Assembly: GCF_002245535.1 (NCBI RefSeq)
Contig: NZ_NKCN01000001.1
Span: forward strand, 372,001 to 436,000
Length of the DNA: 64,000 nucleotides
Source of the DNA: Mycobacterium lehmannii
Lineage (GTDB): Bacteria > Actinomycetota > Actinomycetes > Mycobacteriales > Mycobacteriaceae
Direction: 5' to 3'
Shown in pieces: positions 43,639-52,738 of the stretch. The first letter of the stretch is position 1. Each line of letters starts with the position of its first letter. Below the pieces are notes generated by a model, which ran no database searches, had not been told where the DNA came from, and saw only the letters and a program-made list of their open reading frames with translations. The position numbers and the translations under genes were made by a program.

Positions 43639-44138
43639 GCTGGCGCACGTCGGCGCGGGTGATTCTGCTCGACGAGGCCGGGGCTGTGCTGCTGTTTTGC
43701 GGCTCGGACCCGGCGCTGGCTGACGCGCCGCGATGGTGGTTCACCGTCGGTGGTGCCGTCGAGGCGGGGGAGGAGCTTGCGGCCGCCGCCGCGCGGGAGG
43801 TCGGCGAGGAGACCGGTCTGCGGGTGGCTGCCGCCGACCTGGTCGGGCCGCTGTGGAGGCGTCAGGCCGTCTTCGAGTTCGACGGTTCGGTGATTCGCAG
43901 CCAGGAGTTGTTCTTCGTTTACCGCACAACGCGATTCGAGCCGACGATGGGCGGTCACACAGCGCTGGAGCGGCGCACGATTCATGGCTACCGCTGGTGT
44001 GATGGGACGGTGATTCACGAGCCGGTCGCCCGTGGCGAGACCGTCTACCCGCTGCAACTCGGCGAACTGCTCGACCGGGCCGCCGTTCTGGCCGACGGGC
44101 CGACCCGCCCCGCCGGGCCGACGGTGCAGATTCGCTGA
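43635..44138 (+). CDS. Nudix hydrolase
   Basis: A 167-aa protein with a full nudix box, GGAVEAGEELAAAAAREVGEETGL (GX5EX7REUXEEXGU), at about residues 38-61. Such enzymes hydrolyse nucleoside diphosphates linked to another moiety; the substrate is unknown. The start GTG overlaps the LemA-like stop, making it the last member of the thrS-to-nudix run. The domain is complete on its own, so separation from the membrane part does not break it. Confidence 0.9.
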   Translation: MSWRTSARVILLDEAGAVLLFCGSDPALADAPRWWFTVGGAVEAGEELAAAAAREVGEETGLRVAAADLVGPLWRRQAVFEFDGSVIRSQELFFVYRTTRFEPTMGGHTALERRTIHGYRWCDGTVIHEPVARGETVYPLQLGELLDRAAVLADGPTRPAGPTVQIR

Positions 44139-44145
44139 CGAGTCG

Positions 44146-44865
44146 TCAGCCGGCCACGATCAAATCGTGCGCCCCGGGCGCCCACGCCTTCTCGAAGACG
44201 TCAATGGGCACTTGTTCGCCGTCACCGTCCTCGCTCCCGCTGTCGGAGAGGTAGACGATTCCGGCCTCCGGGTCCACACCGCTCACCACGACGGAGTGGT
44301 CGTCGTCGGTGTGGCTGCCGTCCTCCGCCCAGATCGTCTCGGAGTTGACCCCCGCGATCAGTCGACGTCCGCTGTCGAGGTAGGTGATGAGCGCGGGGAT
44401 GCCGGTGGCCAGGCCGGTCTGGGCAGCCAGATCGTCGTCGGTGGCGGTGGCGTTGACTCCGTAGTGCTTCAGGAGAAGCACCTGGTCGTCGGAGTCGGTC
44501 CCGTTGTCCGAGTTCGGATCGTTGGGATTGGGGGGTGTGTAGATCGGCCGGTCGCTGCCGGGACTCTTGAGGTTCGAGGCCACCGCAACGATTTCCTGCT
44601 CGGTGGGTGCCTTCCCAGTGCTCAGGCCCACGACGGTGGCGACCGCCATCAGCCCGCAATCCTGGAAGTTCTGCTGGCTCCAGTAATTGCTCGCTTCGTC
44701 TGGGTCACCGTGCATCTCCGTCGGAAGCATCGGACTCTCCGCGACACCGGGTGTCCCCACTGAGGCGAACGCGACCTCGTGCGTGACGTCTACGGCCCCA
44801 ACCCCCCAGACGCCCAGTGCCAGTGCGGCCACCAGCGATGTGAACCCGATGGGAGTGCTCTTCAT
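44146..44865 (-). CDS. Secreted C39-like cysteine peptidase
   Basis: About 239 aa from the ATG at 44865, with AGGAG eleven bases before it. A signal peptide spans about 1-35 (TSLVAALALGVWGVGAVDV). The mature part resembles the papain-like C39 fold: the putative catalytic Cys is in QNFQDCGLMAVATVVG, His in DDHSVVVSGVDP, and Asp in VYLSDSG. A central acidic linker (NPNDPNSDNGTDSDDQ) is unusual. Unlike bacteriocin C39 domains it is not fused to an ABC transporter. It lies between the PIM run and pdxS, convergent to the nudix gene. Confidence 0.75.
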   Translation of the reverse strand: MKSTPIGFTSLVAALALGVWGVGAVDVTHEVAFASVGTPGVAESPMLPTEMHGDPDEASNYWSQQNFQDCGLMAVATVVGLSTGKAPTEQEIVAVASNLKSPGSDRPIYTPPNPNDPNSDNGTDSDDQVLLLKHYGVNATATDDDLAAQTGLATGIPALITYLDSGRRLIAGVNSETIWAEDGSHTDDDHSVVVSGVDPEAGIVYLSDSGSEDGDGEQVPIDVFEKAWAPGAHDLIVAG

Positions 44866-45233
44866 CTGCCCGCTCCTGTCGTTGCCTGGACCCGGAATCA
44901 GCGGACAGCCAGTCGGCTCCCAGCTTCGCGCGGGCAGCTTATCGTCCACGGATCGCCGGCGTCAGAGCATCGGAGATGTTCAGCGGGGTGTGGGCACCCG
45001 ATGCGGCGGCGGCCGAATCGCGCGGCTCCAGGTCTCTCCCATGCAGCGTGGGTCACTGGGGCGCTGCTGGATTGTCGGCTATCGCCGGTGTGATGAGACA
45101 ATGGCATCCGAACTGATTCCCGGTGGGGGAGCCGTCACGGCAGCGGTTCGCAAGTCACCGCCCGCGAACTGCGGATTCAATTGATTTGGCGGCCCCACTA
45201 CACTGGATCGGTAGCAATTCGGAGGAGATAGCA
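44866..45233. other. Divergent intergenic region between the peptidase gene and pdxS
   Basis: About 370 bp holding the upstream regions of both genes. A TACACT element (45199-45204) about 30 bp before the pdxS start fits a mycobacterial -10 box. GGAGGAGA lies before the GTG. I see no clear operator. A frame running from 45123 into pdxS exists, but its upstream residues look non-coding. Confidence 0.5.
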
Positions 45234-46154
45234 GTGGAAACCGCAGCGAACGGCTCGCACCACAACGGCTCTGGCCATACCGGAACAGCCCGGGTGAAGC
45301 GCGGCATGGCCGAGATGCTCAAGGGCGGCGTGATCATGGACGTGGTCACTCCCGAGCAGGCCAAGATCGCCGAGGGTGCCGGTGCGGTGGCGGTCATGGC
45401 GCTCGAACGGGTGCCCGCCGACATCCGCGCCCAGGGTGGCGTCGCGCGCATGAGTGATCCCGACCTCATCGAAGGGATCATCTCGTCGGTCACCATCCCG
45501 GTCATGGCCAAGGTCCGCATCGGCCACTTCGTGGAGGCGCAGATCCTGCAGAGCCTCGGCGTCGACTACATCGACGAGTCCGAGGTGCTGACGCCCGCCG
45601 ACTACACCCACCACATCGACAAGTGGAAGTTCACCGTGCCGTTCGTGTGCGGTGCGACAAACCTCGGCGAGGCGCTGCGCCGCATCACCGAGGGCGCGGC
45701 GATGATCCGCTCGAAGGGCGAGGCCGGCACCGGCGACGTGTCCAACGCGACCACCCACATGCGTCAGATCGGCGGTGAGATCCGTCGGCTGACGTCGCTG
45801 TCGGAGGACGAGCTGTACGTGGCGGCCAAGGAATTGCAGGCTCCATACGACCTGGTGGTCGAGGTGGCTCGGGCAGGCAAGCTGCCGGTGACGCTGTTCA
45901 CCGCAGGCGGCATCGCGACCCCGGCCGACGCGGCGATGATGATGCAACTCGGCGCCGAGGGCGTGTTCGTCGGATCGGGCATTTTCAAGTCCGGCGACCC
46001 CGCAGCGCGCGCCGCGGCCATCGTCAAGGCCACCACGTTCTACGACGATCCCGATGTGCTGGCCAAGGTGTCGCGCGGGTTGGGTGAGCCGATGGTCGGC
46101 ATCAACGTGGAGGGTGTCGCAGCGCCACACCGGCTCGCCGAACGCGGCTGGTAA
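45234..46154 (+). CDS. pdxS: Pyridoxal 5'-phosphate synthase, lyase subunit PdxS
   Basis: A 306-aa TIM-barrel protein that makes PLP from ribose 5-phosphate, glyceraldehyde 3-phosphate and ammonia. [17 protein letters not shown] and [14 protein letters not shown] (catalytic Lys) are diagnostic, and [30 protein letters not shown] closes the phosphate site. GGAGGAGA precedes the GTG. An N-terminal tail of about 20 residues ([12 protein letters not shown]) is unique to this strain group. tesB lies between pdxS and pdxT, so the two subunits are in one operon but not adjacent. Confidence 0.97.
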   Translation: METAANGSHHNGSGHTGTARVKRGMAEMLKGGVIMDVVTPEQAKIAEGAGAVAVMALERVPADIRAQGGVARMSDPDLIEGIISSVTIPVMAKVRIGHFVEAQILQSLGVDYIDESEVLTPADYTHHIDKWKFTVPFVCGATNLGEALRRITEGAAMIRSKGEAGTGDVSNATTHMRQIGGEIRRLTSLSEDELYVAAKELQAPYDLVVEVARAGKLPVTLFTAGGIATPADAAMMMQLGAEGVFVGSGIFKSGDPAARAAAIVKATTFYDDPDVLAKVSRGLGEPMVGINVEGVAAPHRLAERGW

Positions 46155-46162
46155 CCGGCCGA

Positions 46163-46999
46163 ATGGCGATCGAACAGATCCTCGATCTCGAACAGCTCGA
46201 GGTCAACATCTACCGCGGAAGCGTGTTCAGCCCCGAATCCGGTTTCCTGCAGCGCACTTTCGGCGGACACGTGGCGGGCCAGTCGCTGGTGTCTGCGGTA
46301 CGCACGGTCGACCCGACGTTTCAGGTGCATTCGCTGCACGGCTACTTCCTGCGCCCGGGCGATGCCAAGACGCCGACGGTCTACATCGTCGAGCGGCTGC
46401 GCGACGGGGGGTCGTTCATCACCCGCCGCGTCAATGCGATCCAGCACGGCGAGACCATCTTCTCGATGTCGGCGTCCTTCCAGACCGACCAGAGCGGAAT
46501 CGAGCACCAGGACGCGATGCCGGTGGCGCCGCCACCCGACGACTGTCCGGGACTGACCGAGATCAAGGCGTTCGACGACGCGGGCTTCAACCAGTTCGCC
46601 GAGTGGGACGTCCGCATCGTGCCGCAGGAGAAGCTGACCCGGTTGCCCGGCAAGGCTTCTCAGCAGCAGGTGTGGTTCCGTCATCGCGACCCGCTGCCCG
46701 ACGACTATGTTCTGCACATCTGCGCGCTGGCCTACATGAGCGATCTGACGCTGTTGGGTTCTGCGCAGGTGCACCACGCCGGGGAGCGTCAGCATCTGCA
46801 GGTCGCCTCGCTCGATCACGCGATGTGGTTCATGCGCTCGTTTCGCGCCGACGAGTGGCTGCTCTACGACCAGTCGTCGCCGTCGGCCTCCGGCGGCCGA
46901 TCGCTGTGTCAGGGCAAGATCTTCAACCAGTACGGCGAGATGGTGGCGGCGGTCATGCAGGAGGGGCTGACCCGCTTCAAACGCGACCACACATCGTGA
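46163..46999 (+). CDS. tesB: Acyl-CoA thioesterase II
   Basis: A 278-aa double-hotdog thioesterase. [17 protein letters not shown] and [12 protein letters not shown] form the first hotdog, and [30 protein letters not shown] the second, with the catalytic Asp of the TesB family expected in LDHAMWF. It hydrolyses medium- and long-chain acyl-CoA. It starts nine bases after pdxS and overlaps pdxT by four, matching the M. tuberculosis order Rv2606c-Rv2604c from memory. The link to PLP synthesis seems positional only. Confidence 0.93.
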   Translation: MAIEQILDLEQLEVNIYRGSVFSPESGFLQRTFGGHVAGQSLVSAVRTVDPTFQVHSLHGYFLRPGDAKTPTVYIVERLRDGGSFITRRVNAIQHGETIFSMSASFQTDQSGIEHQDAMPVAPPPDDCPGLTEIKAFDDAGFNQFAEWDVRIVPQEKLTRLPGKASQQQVWFRHRDPLPDDYVLHICALAYMSDLTLLGSAQVHHAGERQHLQVASLDHAMWFMRSFRADEWLLYDQSSPSASGGRSLCQGKIFNQYGEMVAAVMQEGLTRFKRDHTS

Positions 47000-47586
47000 G
47001 CACTGCGCATGTCGGTGTCCTTGCGCTACAAGGCGACACCCGCGAACACCTGGCGGCGCTGCGCGAGGCCGGGGCGGAGGCGTCGACCGTGCGACGGGTG
47101 CGCGAACTGGAGGCCGTCGACGCGCTGGTGATCCCCGGCGGGGAGTCCACGGCGATGAGCCACCTGCTGCGCGAACTCGATCTGCTCGAACCCCTGCGGT
47201 CGCGCCTGGCCGACGGTATGCCTGCGTACGGCTCGTGTGCGGGGATGATCCTGCTGGCCTCGGAGATCCTGGATGCCGGGTCGGCGGGCCGGGAGGCCAC
47301 GCCGCTAAAGGGGATCGATATGACGGTGCGGCGCAACGCGTTTGGTCGCCAGGTCGACTCGTTCGAAGACGACATCACCTTCGGCGGCGTCGACGGGCCG
47401 GTGCACGCCGTGTTCATCCGGGCACCGTGGGTCGAACGCGTCGGACCCGAGGTCGAGGTGCTCGCCGAGGCCGCCGGTCACATCGTTGCGGTGCGACAGG
47501 GCAACCGGCTCGCAACGGCGTTCCACCCGGAGATGACCGGCGACCGCCGCATCCACAAACTGTTCGTTTCGATGCTCTCCGAGTAG
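46996..47586 (+). CDS. pdxT: Pyridoxal 5'-phosphate synthase, glutaminase subunit PdxT
   Basis: A 196-aa class I glutamine amidotransferase that feeds ammonia to PdxS. Characteristic pieces are [20 protein letters not shown], the nucleophile Cys in [22 protein letters not shown], and the His/Glu of the triad in TAFHPEMT. The GTG overlaps the tesB stop. The stop TAG is the first part of a large hairpin that separates it from the convergent acyl-CoA dehydrogenase. Confidence 0.96.
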   Translation: MSTAHVGVLALQGDTREHLAALREAGAEASTVRRVRELEAVDALVIPGGESTAMSHLLRELDLLEPLRSRLADGMPAYGSCAGMILLASEILDAGSAGREATPLKGIDMTVRRNAFGRQVDSFEDDITFGGVDGPVHAVFIRAPWVERVGPEVEVLAEAAGHIVAVRQGNRLATAFHPEMTGDRRIHKLFVSMLSE

Positions 47587-47638
47587 CGATTTGTGCACAC
47601 TGAGGAGCGGTGAGCGCTCCTAGCGGTGCACAAATCGC
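47586..47638. terminator. Large two-level hairpin between pdxT and the acyl-CoA dehydrogenase
   Basis: Outer arms GCGATTTGTGCAC (47586-47598) and GTGCACAAATCGC (47626-47638) pair perfectly over 13 bp. An inner stem AGGAGCG/CGCTCCT (47603-47609, 47615-47621) adds seven more. The T-rich outer arm could serve as terminator tail in both directions, fitting the convergent genes. It may belong to a dispersed palindrome family. Confidence 0.7.
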
Positions 47639-47646
47639 CAGAAGGG

Positions 47647-48858
47647 CTAGCGGATTTCGAGACCCGTGACGGCGCGGCCGATCACCAGGCGCTGAATCTC
47701 GCTGGTGCCCTCGAAAATCGTGAAGATCTTGGCGTCGCGGTGCATGCGCTCGACCGGATACTCCCGGGTGTAGCCGTTGCCGCCGAGGATCTGGATCGCC
47801 TCATCGGTGACGTACACCGCGGTCTCGCTGGCCACCAGCTTGGCCATCGAGCCCTCGGCGTTCTCGAACGCCTTGCCGTTGCGCGCCATCCAGCCGGCCC
47901 GCCAGACCAGCATCCGGGCGGCGTCGATGCGGGCCTTCATATCGGCCAACTTGAATGCGATGGCCTGGAATTCGCCGATCTTGCGGCCGAACTGCTCACG
48001 CTGGCGGGCGTAGTCGAGCGCGTACTCATACGCGGCGCGAGCCACGCCGACCGCCATGGCGCCGACGGTGGGCCGCGTGCGCTCGAACGTCGCCAACGCG
48101 GCCTGGCTCTTGGCCCTCTTGCCCTCGCGCACCCGCGCGATGCGCTCCTCGAACTTGTCCCTGCCGCCGACGATCAGCCCGCCAGGAATGCGCACATCCT
48201 CGAGCACCACCTCGGCGGTATGCGATGCGCGGATGCCGTGCTTGAGGAACTTCTGTCCCTGCCGGAAGCCGGGGGTGTTCGGCGGGATGATGAACGTCGC
48301 CTGCCCGCGCGTGCCGAGTTCGGGGTACACCGACGCGACCACGATGTGCACCTCGGCGATACCGCCGTTGGTGGCCCAGGTCTTGGTGCCGTTGAGCACC
48401 CACTCGTCTTTGGCCTCGTCGTAACGGGCGCGGGTGAGGATGGCGCCGACGTCGGAACCGGCGCCGGGCTCCGACGAGCAGAACGACGCGACCTTCGGCT
48501 CGTTGACGGTGCCGAACATCTGCGGCAGCCATTCGCCCATCTGCTCGGGGGTGCCGTTGGCGGCCAGTGACGCCGCGGCCAGGCCGGTGCCCAGGATCGA
48601 CAGCGCGATACCGGCGTCGCCCCAGAACATCTCCTCGAACGCGACGAGCATGCCCAGACCGGACGGTTCGCCGGCCTGCTCGGCGAAGAACTCCATCGAG
48701 TACAGGCCGACCTTCGCGGCCTCCTGGATGATCGGCCACGGCGTCTCTTCGCGTTCGTCCCACTCCGCGGCGGCAGGGCGGACGACGTCGGCGGCGAATT
48801 CGTGCACCCAGTCCCGGACGTGGACGAGATCCGGCGAGAGCTCAAGCGAGAAGGACAT
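47647..48858 (-). CDS. Acyl-CoA dehydrogenase
   Basis: A 403-aa FAD-dependent enzyme that introduces a 2,3 double bond in acyl-CoA. Family marks are [52 protein letters not shown], and the C-terminal [36 protein letters not shown]. Chain-length preference cannot be read. The ATG at 48858 lies two bases from a 28-bp palindrome, implying tight repression and a nearly leaderless message. The enzyme is complete. Confidence 0.94.
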   Translation of the reverse strand: MSFSLELSPDLVHVRDWVHEFAADVVRPAAAEWDEREETPWPIIQEAAKVGLYSMEFFAEQAGEPSGLGMLVAFEEMFWGDAGIALSILGTGLAAASLAANGTPEQMGEWLPQMFGTVNEPKVASFCSSEPGAGSDVGAILTRARYDEAKDEWVLNGTKTWATNGGIAEVHIVVASVYPELGTRGQATFIIPPNTPGFRQGQKFLKHGIRASHTAEVVLEDVRIPGGLIVGGRDKFEERIARVREGKRAKSQAALATFERTRPTVGAMAVGVARAAYEYALDYARQREQFGRKIGEFQAIAFKLADMKARIDAARMLVWRAGWMARNGKAFENAEGSMAKLVASETAVYVTDEAIQILGGNGYTREYPVERMHRDAKIFTIFEGTSEIQRLVIGRAVTGLEIR

Positions 48859-48860
48859 GC

Positions 48861-48888
48861 CGCTATCTTACTGCGGAGTAAGATAGCG
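48861..48888. promoter_or_regulatory. 28-bp operator palindrome before the acyl-CoA dehydrogenase
   Basis: Perfect 12-base arms (CGCTATCTTACT and AGTAAGATAGCG) around a GCGG centre. It begins two bases upstream of the start codon, in an otherwise 80-bp divergent region. Size and symmetry fit a TetR-family repressor dimer pair. No regulator gene is adjacent, so the binder is elsewhere. Confidence 0.85.
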
Positions 48889-48938
48889 ACGAAGTATTGT
48901 GGCAGACCTAACAGCGCCGGCAGGACGGGAACGCCGCG

Positions 48939-49373
48939 ATGACGATGGTCGAAGTCGAGCCCCAACCGCGCATCGACACCCTGGTCACGCTTGCCAGTGG
49001 CGGTGACGCGCGGCGCACCGAGTACACCGGCACCGCCTGGTTCGACGGCAAACCCCAGGTGTCCGGCCTCGCGTTGCGCAGAGCACCGAACGCGCCCAAG
49101 GGCATCCGGACGCCGAACTTCTCGGCGTCGTTCTTCCTCCCCGACAGCCTCCCGTACAACCGGGCCTCGCTGAGCAGCGCGACGTTGTCGGTGTCGGTCG
49201 TCCTGCAGGCCTCCGGCGAGATCGGCGCGATCGTCGACGCGGCCGTGACCTTCACCGACGACCCGTCGGGCGCACCGACGTGGCTGCAGCTGCACGTGCA
49301 GGGTCACATCGGCTGGCCGGCCGCCGTCGGCTACCGCGTCATCGCGCTGACGTCGCCCGACGCAGTTCGGTAG
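48939..49373 (+). CDS. Conserved hypothetical protein
   Basis: A 144-aa protein without a signal peptide or membrane helix, predominantly beta-strand by residue pattern (TLSVSVVLQASGEIGAIVDAAVTF). I do not recognise a named domain. It begins with ATG at 48939, with a second ATG two codons later. It is divergent from the acyl-CoA dehydrogenase across the 28-bp palindrome, so both may answer to the same repressor. The YebC gene follows 85 bp downstream. Confidence 0.65.
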   Translation: MTMVEVEPQPRIDTLVTLASGGDARRTEYTGTAWFDGKPQVSGLALRRAPNAPKGIRTPNFSASFFLPDSLPYNRASLSSATLSVSVVLQASGEIGAIVDAAVTFTDDPSGAPTWLQLHVQGHIGWPAAVGYRVIALTSPDAVR

Positions 49374-49458
49374 GGCGCAAACGTCCACGTAGACTCGTCG
49401 GGCGGACTCAGCGCACGAAAACTTGGCGCACGAAAGCGCACGGAGAGGTACTACCTGC

Positions 49459-50217
49459 ATGAGCGGCCATTCCAAGTGGGCCACCACCAAGCACAAGAAA
49501 GCCGTCATCGACGCCCGCCGGGGCAAGATGTTCGCCAAATTGATCAAAAACGTCGAGGTCGCGGCGCGTGTGGGCGGCGGCGACCCGGCGGGCAACCCCA
49601 CGCTGTACGACGCGATCCAGAAGGCCAAGAAGTCGTCGGTGCCCAACGACAACATCGAACGCGCCCGCAAGCGCGGCAGCGGTGAGGAAGCCGGCGGCGC
49701 CGAGTATCAGAACATCACGTATGAGGGCTACGGGCCCAACGGCGTTGCGGTGCTGATCGAATGTTTGACCGACAACCGCAACCGGGCGGCCGGCGAGGTG
49801 CGCGTGGCGATGACCCGCAACGGCGGCAGCATGGCCGACCCGGGTTCGGTGTCCTACCTCTTCTCCCGCAAGGGCGTCGTCACCCTCGACAAGAACGACC
49901 TCACCGAAGACGACGTGTTGATGGCGGTGCTCGACGCCGGGGCAGAGGACGTGAACGACCTCGATGATTCGTTCGAGATCATCTGCGAGCCAACCGATCT
50001 CGTTGCTGTACGCACGGCGCTTCAGGATGCTGGCATCGACTACGAGTCGGCCGAGGCAGGGTTCGTGCCCTCGGTGACGGTGCCGCTGGACGCCGACGGT
50101 GCGCGCAAGATCATGAAGCTGGTCGACGCGCTCGAAGACCTCGACGATGTCCAGGACGTCTACACCAACATCGACATTCCCGACGAGGTCTCCGCCGAAC
50201 TCGACGCTGAGGACTAG
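49459..50217 (+). CDS. YebC/PmpR family protein
   Basis: A 252-aa protein of the YebC/TACO1 family. The N terminus [28 protein letters not shown] is diagnostic, followed by [34 protein letters not shown] and [18 protein letters not shown]. Members have been described as DNA-binding regulators and, more recently, as factors that help ribosomes through proline-rich stretches. GGAGAGG precedes the ATG at 49459. In mycobacteria the gene lies upstream of ruvC, as here. Its stop overlaps that of the convergent SnoaL-like gene. Confidence 0.95.
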   Translation: MSGHSKWATTKHKKAVIDARRGKMFAKLIKNVEVAARVGGGDPAGNPTLYDAIQKAKKSSVPNDNIERARKRGSGEEAGGAEYQNITYEGYGPNGVAVLIECLTDNRNRAAGEVRVAMTRNGGSMADPGSVSYLFSRKGVVTLDKNDLTEDDVLMAVLDAGAEDVNDLDDSFEIICEPTDLVAVRTALQDAGIDYESAEAGFVPSVTVPLDADGARKIMKLVDALEDLDDVQDVYTNIDIPDEVSAELDAED

Positions 50218-50615
50218 ATCGTCATCGCCACGCGGTAGTGGCGGTGGGCGAACAACCAGTTCCCGTCGACTCGCACCAGTTCATCGACATACTCGCCGAC
50301 CAGTTGGCGACTCGGTTGATCGCGCAACTTCATGACTTCCAGGCAGTACGACCGTGCGTCGGCCCGGTCGTCGCACACGGTCAGCGACGCCATCTGGGTG
50401 AAGAACGCCATCTGCTCAATGGCTCCGAAGATGCCGTCCCAGTGGTCACGCAGTTCGCTCTTGCCGCGGCACTCCCCGCCCGAACCGGTTCTGCGGCCGT
50501 CCTCGGTCCAGCACGCCAGATACGCGTCGAGGTCCTTGCGCATGACCGCGTCGCTGTAGATTTCGAGGCGCTCTCGGATGAGTTGTCTGTCTTCGGCGTG
50601 CCCGCTGAACGTCAT
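50214..50615 (-). CDS. SnoaL/NTF2-like family protein
   Basis: A 133-aa single-domain protein of the NTF2-like fold: an N-terminal helix pair ([33 protein letters not shown]) and a curved sheet ending in [18 protein letters not shown]. These domains act as hydrolases, isomerases or dehydratases, or simply bind ligands. No catalytic dyad can be assigned. It converges on the YebC gene with a four-base overlap. Confidence 0.82.
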   Translation of the reverse strand: MTFSGHAEDRQLIRERLEIYSDAVMRKDLDAYLACWTEDGRRTGSGGECRGKSELRDHWDGIFGAIEQMAFFTQMASLTVCDDRADARSYCLEVMKLRDQPSRQLVGEYVDELVRVDGNWLFAHRHYRVAMTI

Positions 50616-50661
50616 TGGCTCATTATCGAGATGACTACTTCAACGAGCGGAGGCCGCGGGT

Positions 50662-50994
50662 ATGGCCAGGGTGACGGTGACCGATCCCGAGGGGGAGACG
50701 GTGACGGTGCGGCGCTGGTGGTGGCGCACGATCCCATGGGAGACCGGGTTTTCCACACTGGACGCGGTCATCTTCCTGCTCGTCCTGCCGTTCATGGTGA
50801 TGTGGCCGTTCTGGTTGTTGCTGAAGTGGCTCGGCGTGTCGTGGAAGATCGTCATCGAACGCGACGGCGAGCGGATCGGACGCGAACGGGTGCGCGGCTG
50901 GCGCCGATCGGGCGAGCGCATCTACGAAATCGCGGCGTCCGTGCAGGCGGGTACGTACCCAGTCGATCAGGTCGACCAGCCCACGGCGCCCTGA
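50662..50994 (+). CDS. Small membrane protein, paralogue A
   Basis: A 110-aa protein with one or two membrane segments (STLDAVIFLLVLPFMVMWPFWLLLKWLG) between a short soluble N terminus (ETVTVRRWWWRTIP) and a C-terminal domain with KIVIERDGERIGRERVRGWRRSGERIYEIA. The same plan and several identical motifs recur in the gene at 52355-52663, on the far side of the mscS gene. The function is unknown. Confidence 0.75.
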   Translation: MARVTVTDPEGETVTVRRWWWRTIPWETGFSTLDAVIFLLVLPFMVMWPFWLLLKWLGVSWKIVIERDGERIGRERVRGWRRSGERIYEIAASVQAGTYPVDQVDQPTAP

Positions 50995-51000
50995 GGGCCC

Positions 51001-52227
51001 CTAGTTCCTCCCGTTCGATCGAGCGAACTGGTCGTCGTAATCGGAAGTTTCATCGAATGCCCGCGCGCGCTCGTCGGCCTCGGGGCTGCCGGAGAATATG
51101 CCGGACGCGACACGATCGGTCTCCCCGGAACCGCTCGGCCGGATGGCCGGTTTGGTTGGGGCAGGGGCGGGTCCGATGCGGTGCATCGGCAGACCATTCT
51201 GCGTGCGTTGCAGCCAGTCGACCATGCCCTCGCGCACGCTGCACCGCAGGTCCCAAAGAGCGCCCGAGTTGGGCGCGCTCACGGTGATCCGCACCTGGAC
51301 GAAGCCGCCGACCGCACTGGTCGTCTGTAGTACGCCCATCCGGCCGTCCCACTGATCACTCTCGGCCAGCAACCGGTCCAATTCGGCGCGCATGTCGTGG
51401 AACGACACCGTGAAGTCGACGTCGAGTTCCACGGAGCCCATGATCTCGGTGGCGCTGCGGGTCCAGTTCTCGAACGGCTCGGTGGTGAAGTAGGTGGACG
51501 GCAACACGAGCCGGCGCTCGTCCCAGATCCGCACGACGACGTAGGTCAGCGTGATCTCCTCGATGCGACCCCACCACTGACCGTTCTCGAGCTGGACGAT
51601 GTCGCCCACGCGGATCGCCCCGGAGAACGCGATCTGCATCCCGGCGAACACCGCGCCCAGCGACGTCTGCGCGGCCAGGCCCGCGACCACCGACAACACA
51701 CCCGCGGAGGCGAACACCGTGGTGCCGATGTCGGAGAACGACGGGAACGTCATCAGGATCGCGGCACCGCCGAGGATGACGACGACCGCGATTGCCAGCC
51801 TGCGCAGCACGGTCACCTGCGTCCGAACTCGGCGCCACAGCCGGTCGGCGTCCGAGATCTCCTCACCGCCCCCGCCGTAACGGGCGATCATGCGCCGCTC
51901 GGCAACGCGGACAAAGCCCGTGACCAGCCAGGTGATCGAGACGATCATCAGAATGAGAAGCCAGTGGTCCACCCACCCACGCCACGAGTCCGTGGTCTCC
52001 GACGTCCGTCGCACCGCGACCGTCGCCGCGATCACCATCAGCAGCATGCGCACGGGCTTGCGCGTGAGCACCTCGATGTCCTTGATCAGCGCGCTGCGGC
52101 GACTGACGCGTGCCATCACCCAGGTCAGCACCACCCCGAACACGTACACGGCGGCGATCGCTCCGGCTGCCCAGGCAAGGGTGACGGCGAGGTTGCTTGC
52201 GGTCTGCAGTTCGGTTTCGTCGGGCAT
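51001..52227 (-). CDS. MscS-family mechanosensitive ion channel
   Basis: A 408-aa membrane protein. Four hydrophobic helices precede the pore-lining helix (VLSVVAGLAAQTSLGAVFAGMQIAFSGAIRVGD), followed by the soluble vestibule with ENGQWWGRIEEITLTYVVVRIWDERRLVLPSTYF. These are MscS signatures. The C-terminal 60 residues are a disordered acidic tail. Such channels release solutes on hypo-osmotic shock. It lies between two paralogous small membrane-protein genes on the opposite strand. Confidence 0.93.
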   Translation of the reverse strand: MPDETELQTASNLAVTLAWAAGAIAAVYVFGVVLTWVMARVSRRSALIKDIEVLTRKPVRMLLMVIAATVAVRRTSETTDSWRGWVDHWLLILMIVSITWLVTGFVRVAERRMIARYGGGGEEISDADRLWRRVRTQVTVLRRLAIAVVVILGGAAILMTFPSFSDIGTTVFASAGVLSVVAGLAAQTSLGAVFAGMQIAFSGAIRVGDIVQLENGQWWGRIEEITLTYVVVRIWDERRLVLPSTYFTTEPFENWTRSATEIMGSVELDVDFTVSFHDMRAELDRLLAESDQWDGRMGVLQTTSAVGGFVQVRITVSAPNSGALWDLRCSVREGMVDWLQRTQNGLPMHRIGPAPAPTKPAIRPSGSGETDRVASGIFSGSPEADERARAFDETSDYDDQFARSNGRN

Positions 52228-52354
52228 GGAATGAGGTCAACTCCACGAATCGGGATCAGGTCCTCAATCGACGGTAGCCCTGTTGCCGCGTGAGGAAACA
52301 TCGGCTTCGGGGCGTCGAACGCGGATCCTGCCTTCTCGCAAGCACAATTGGCGG

Positions 52355-52663
52355 GTGGCAGTGGTACTCGACACATTCGGCACCGAGTGGCAGATCAGCA
52401 GACGGTGGTGGCCGTTCCCGGGCGACGCCCTCGATCTAACATTCGGCTGGCTGGAGATTCTCGTCGGCGCGCTGTTTGTGGTGCTGTGGCCGTTCTGGTT
52501 GCTCGGCAAGTTCTGCGGTGTGCGCTGGGTGATCACCGTCGAGCGCGACGGGCATCAGGTGGGCCGCGAACTTGTCCGCGGGTGGAGCAGGTCGAAGGGC
52601 CGCATGAGCGAGATCGCGCTGGAGATCACCGCGGGCGGCCGCGGAGGTCAGTTCGTGATCTGA
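52355..52663 (+). CDS. Small membrane protein, paralogue B
   Basis: About 102 aa from the GTG at 52355, chosen because it aligns with the start of paralogue A (a soluble N terminus leading to SRRWWPF). A frame extension to a TTG at 52283 exists. The membrane segment is [23 protein letters not shown], followed by [30 protein letters not shown], which matches paralogue A residue by residue at many places. The function is unknown. It sits just upstream of ruvC. Confidence 0.75.
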   Translation: MAVVLDTFGTEWQISRRWWPFPGDALDLTFGWLEILVGALFVVLWPFWLLGKFCGVRWVITVERDGHQVGRELVRGWSRSKGRMSEIALEITAGGRGGQFVI

Positions 52664-52709
52664 GCGGGCGTGTCCCTGCCAAGTGGCGAGCCTTCGGGCG
52701 GCTAAGCTC

Positions 52710-52725
52710 TCGAACAAGTGTTCAC
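52710..52725 (+). promoter_or_regulatory. SOS (LexA) box before ruvC
   Basis: TCGAAC-AAGT-GTTCAC matches the mycobacterial LexA consensus TCGAAC-N4-GTTCGA with a perfect left half and four of six bases in the right half. A TAAGCT -10-like element (52703-52708) lies immediately upstream, so LexA binding would block RNA polymerase. ruvCAB is a known DNA-damage-inducible operon. Confidence 0.75.
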
Positions 52726-52738
52726 AGAAGGGCCGGAC

